Origin: Pseudomonas reidholzensis
Lineage (GTDB): Bacteria > Pseudomonadota > Gammaproteobacteria > Pseudomonadales > Pseudomonadaceae
Assembly (NCBI RefSeq): GCF_900536025.1
Contig: NZ_UNOZ01000013.1
Coordinates: forward strand, 248,001-312,000
Direction: 5' to 3'
DNA: 64,000 nt
The number at the start of each line of letters is the position of its first letter. Within the stretch, counting starts at the first letter, position 1. Positions 60,470 to 64,000 of this stretch are shown here, in pieces. The translations under genes were made by a program, and so were the position numbers. The notes below the pieces were generated by a model. That model had not been told where the DNA came from. It ran no database searches and worked only from the letters and a program-made list of their open reading frames with translations.

Positions 60470-61143
60470 CTATGCACGGGTAGGGTGGCTCAACAGGTCG
60501 AGCAGGGCGTGCTCGGAATCGTCGAGGTAACGGTTCATGCCTTCCGCTGCCGCCTGGCGGTGGCCGGCAGCGAGCAGGTCATGGATTTCATGGTCGCGCT
60601 CCAGCCAGGGGCGCTGGAAGTTTTCTTCGTCGGGCGCGACGGCGAACACCAGGCGCATCTGCGCCGCGATGTTGGTGAAAAAGGCATCCAGCAATGGGCT
60701 GCGCAGCAGGCCGACGATGTGCTGGTGGAAGCGCAGGCTGTGGGTACCGAAGGCTTGCCAGTCTTCGCGGTCGCGGGCCAGTTCTGCGGCTTCGATGGCG
60801 TCGAGCATGCGGTCGGACTGGTATTCGCGCAGCGGCTTGCTGCCGAGAATGGCCTGGATCTCCAGGGTGCGACGGACCAGAAAAAGGTCGCGCACCTCGG
60901 CCACGCCCAGGCGGCGCACCATCACGCCCTTGTTGCGCACATAGGTGGCCAGGCCTTCACGGCCCAGTTGGTGGAGGGCCTCGCGCACGGTGTTGCGCGA
61001 GGCGTTGTAGCGGTTAACCAGGTCGGCTTCGACCAGGGCCATGCCCGACAGCAGGCGGCCGCCGATGATATCTTCGCGCAGCTCGTGGGCCACCTGGTCG
61101 GCCAGGGACAGGCCTTCGCTGGCGTGTTGGGGAGGTAGGTTGC

Positions 61144-61147
<4 letters not shown>
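60470..61147 (-). CDS. GntR-family (FCD) transcriptional regulator
   Basis: 225 aa. N-terminal winged helix (LADQVAHELREDIIGGRLLS, NRYNASRNTVREALHQLGRE) and a helical FCD ligand domain with metal-binding positions (SLRFHQHIVGLL, RDHEIHDLLAAGHRQAAAEG). Probably senses the substrate of this operon. Overlaps the transporter stop by ATGA. Confidence 0.9.
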
Positions 61148-62649
<1,502 letters not shown>

Positions 62650-62664
62650 GGGGGTTACTCCCGT

Positions 62665-63507
62665 TTACTGCGCGGCTTGCGGGTTCTGGCCCAGGGCCTG
62701 GGCGATCTCGGCGGCGCTGGGTTCGCCCAGGTTGTACTGGGTCAGCAGGGCCTGGTATTCGCCGCTCTGCTTCATGGCGCTGAAGCCTTGGCGCAGTTCG
62801 CCGAGCAGGGCTTCATTGCCCTTGCGTACCGCCAGGCCGATGACCACGGGGTAGATCAGCGTGCTGGAGCTGATCGTCACTCGGCCCTTGAGCTTGTCGG
62901 TGGTGATGCGCGCCACCGCGGCGTCTTCGAACTGCACGTCGACGGCCTTGGCCAGCAACGCCTGGGCGGCTTCCGGCGAGGTGGGGAACTCACGCGAATC
63001 GATCGGCGCCTGGCCGTTGGCCTGGCAGTAGTCTTTCGACAGGGCCGCCAGCTTGGGGATCCACGAGCCGCCCTTGATCGAGGCCACGCGCTTGCCGCAC
63101 AGGTCCTGCGGCTGCTGCGGGCGGAAGCTGTCGTCGCTGCGCACCATCAGCGAGGCGCCGCTCTTGAGGTAGGGCAGGAAGTCGACCTGGGCGGCGCGTT
63201 CGGGTGTCACGTACAGCGCCGAGGCCACCAGGTCGAAGCGCCGCGCATTGACGCCCATCACCAGGTTGGCGAAGCGGGTGTCGACGAACTGCGGCTGCAA
63301 CTTCAGGTGGCCGCCCAGCAGGGTCATGAATGCCGGGTCGAAGCCGGCGGGTTTGCCTTGCTCACGGTAGGTGTACGGCGGGTAGGTGAGGTCCGAGCCG
63401 ATGCTCAGGCGTTGCGGCTGCAGGGTCGCCTCGTCGGCCTGGGCGTGAGCGGCGGCGAGCAGCGACAGGGTGAGAAGCGAACGGGTAAGGCTGACACGTC
63501 TGGACAT
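62665..63507 (-). CDS. Periplasmic amino-acid-type solute-binding protein
   Basis: 280 aa with a signal peptide (SLLTLSLLAAAHAQA). Family 3 binding protein: RLSIGSDLTYPPYTYREQGK, PAGFDPAFMTLLGGHLKLQP and RFDLVASALYVTPERAAQVD. Delivers substrate to the fused permease/ATPase encoded directly downstream (15-bp gap). The substrate, probably an amino acid or amine, cannot be told from sequence. Confidence 0.92.
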   Translation of the reverse strand: MSRRVSLTRSLLTLSLLAAAHAQADEATLQPQRLSIGSDLTYPPYTYREQGKPAGFDPAFMTLLGGHLKLQPQFVDTRFANLVMGVNARRFDLVASALYVTPERAAQVDFLPYLKSGASLMVRSDDSFRPQQPQDLCGKRVASIKGGSWIPKLAALSKDYCQANGQAPIDSREFPTSPEAAQALLAKAVDVQFEDAAVARITTDKLKGRVTISSSTLIYPVVIGLAVRKGNEALLGELRQGFSAMKQSGEYQALLTQYNLGEPSAAEIAQALGQNPQAAQ

Positions 63508-63695
63508 CAGATAGCTCCGCTGAGAGATGATTGTTCAACAATCCTTGAGGAGTGCGTAATCAATACTCGTGCCAACAGGCAAAAATCAGCGAATTCGAGG
63601 CGTACTAGAGGAAGGGGTGTGCGACGTGGTCGAGCGCGGGGTGTGTATCACACTGGGGCAAGAGGGTGACGCGGTGTTACCTGATGGTGCGCCGC
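63508..63695. promoter_or_regulatory. Upstream region of the transporter operon
   Basis: 188 bp between the LysR-type gene and the binding protein. GATGATTGTTCAACAATCC (63,526-63,544) contains a TTGTTCAACAA palindrome near the operon start, a possible operator for the GntR regulator. Confidence 0.45.
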
Positions 63696-64000
63696 TCAGC
63701 GCAGGTGCACCTGGCCTTGGGGCAGGTCGCGGGCGTGTTCGGCGGCAGCCTCGCGCGCCAGCGCCACCAGGCTTTCCACGGTCTCCAGGCCGACCCCGGC
63801 ACGCCAACTGGCGAACATCTCCAGGTCCGCCGGGGCCGGTTGCACGTCCAGGCATTGCAGCGTGCCGCTGGCCAGTGCGGCATTGACCAGCGCCGGGGGC
63901 AGGGCGGCGATGCCGAAGTCTTCGGCCAACAGCCGTTCCATGGCGGCCACCGAGTTGATGCAGCACAGCCGCGGTGCGCGCAAGTCGTGGGCGTGCAGCA
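63696..64000 (-). CDS. LysR-type regulator, C-terminal part only
   Basis: The frame is open to the right window edge. Visible is the end of a LysR substrate-binding domain: LCCINSVAAMERLLAEDFGI, AALPPALVNAALASGTLQCL and ESLVALAREAAAEH. The DNA-binding domain lies outside. It reads in the same direction as the transporter operon and may control it. Confidence 0.75.
   Translation of the reverse strand, partial: LHAHDLRAPRLCCINSVAAMERLLAEDFGIAALPPALVNAALASGTLQCLDVQPAPADLEMFASWRAGVGLETVESLVALAREAAAEHARDLPQGQVHLR

Overview
The window is a piece of a high-GC Pseudomonas chromosome, most likely of the P. putida group. The clues are Pseudomonas REP sequences (CTGTGGGAGCGGGCTTGCC-type) between genes, a copper-inducible cin locus as known from P. 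putida, and the conserved order mlaA / PilZ / rssB / rssC / tal / dusA. Everything was read by eye; no database search was possible.

Left chromosomal part (1-13,966). It holds the end of a Lol lipoprotein-export permease, a repeat-rich 1-kb spacer with a large inverted repeat, and the divergent cinSR / cinA-queF copper locus. Next come a DUF4404 protein, a HAD-like protein without catalytic aspartates, an MlaA homologue, a PilZ protein, the RssB/RssC signalling pair, a PhoD-like phosphatase, transaldolase, and dusA.

Prophage (about 13,967-57,493, about 43.5 kb). It is inserted in the 5' end of dusA between 39-bp direct repeats (37/39 identical). Phage DNA supplies a new dusA start, so dusA stays intact. 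Its layout is: integrase; a leftward early operon (two PrtN-like activators, microproteins, a C5 cytosine methyltransferase with repeated units in its recognition region); an S24 repressor with operators on both sides; cro; a CII-like gene; a TraR/DksA zinc finger; a large primase-helicase followed by an iteron-like array; and a holin. Then follow lambda-type terminase and head genes (A, W, B, C, D, E, FII, Z types) joined to a P2-type contractile tail (V, W, J, I, H, FI, FII, E/E', T, U, X, D), so the element is a mosaic myovirus. A chitinase-like endolysin, Rz/Rz1 and a DNA adenine methylase end the late region. The last 5.5 kb before attR is AT-rich cargo: an RloA/RloB (AbiL-like) ATPase-nuclease pair, a decayed umuC, and a three-gene operon of unknown function that is the best candidate for an undescribed system.

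Right of attR there is the displaced dusA 5' end followed by about 110 bp of a second, broken dusA-type integrase. The present prophage therefore probably landed in the attachment site of an older dusA element. A WG-repeat lipoprotein and about 0.9 kb without clear genes follow, then a chromosomal operon: periplasmic binding protein, fused permease-ATPase, GntR regulator and DUF1989 protein, with a truncated LysR gene at the edge.
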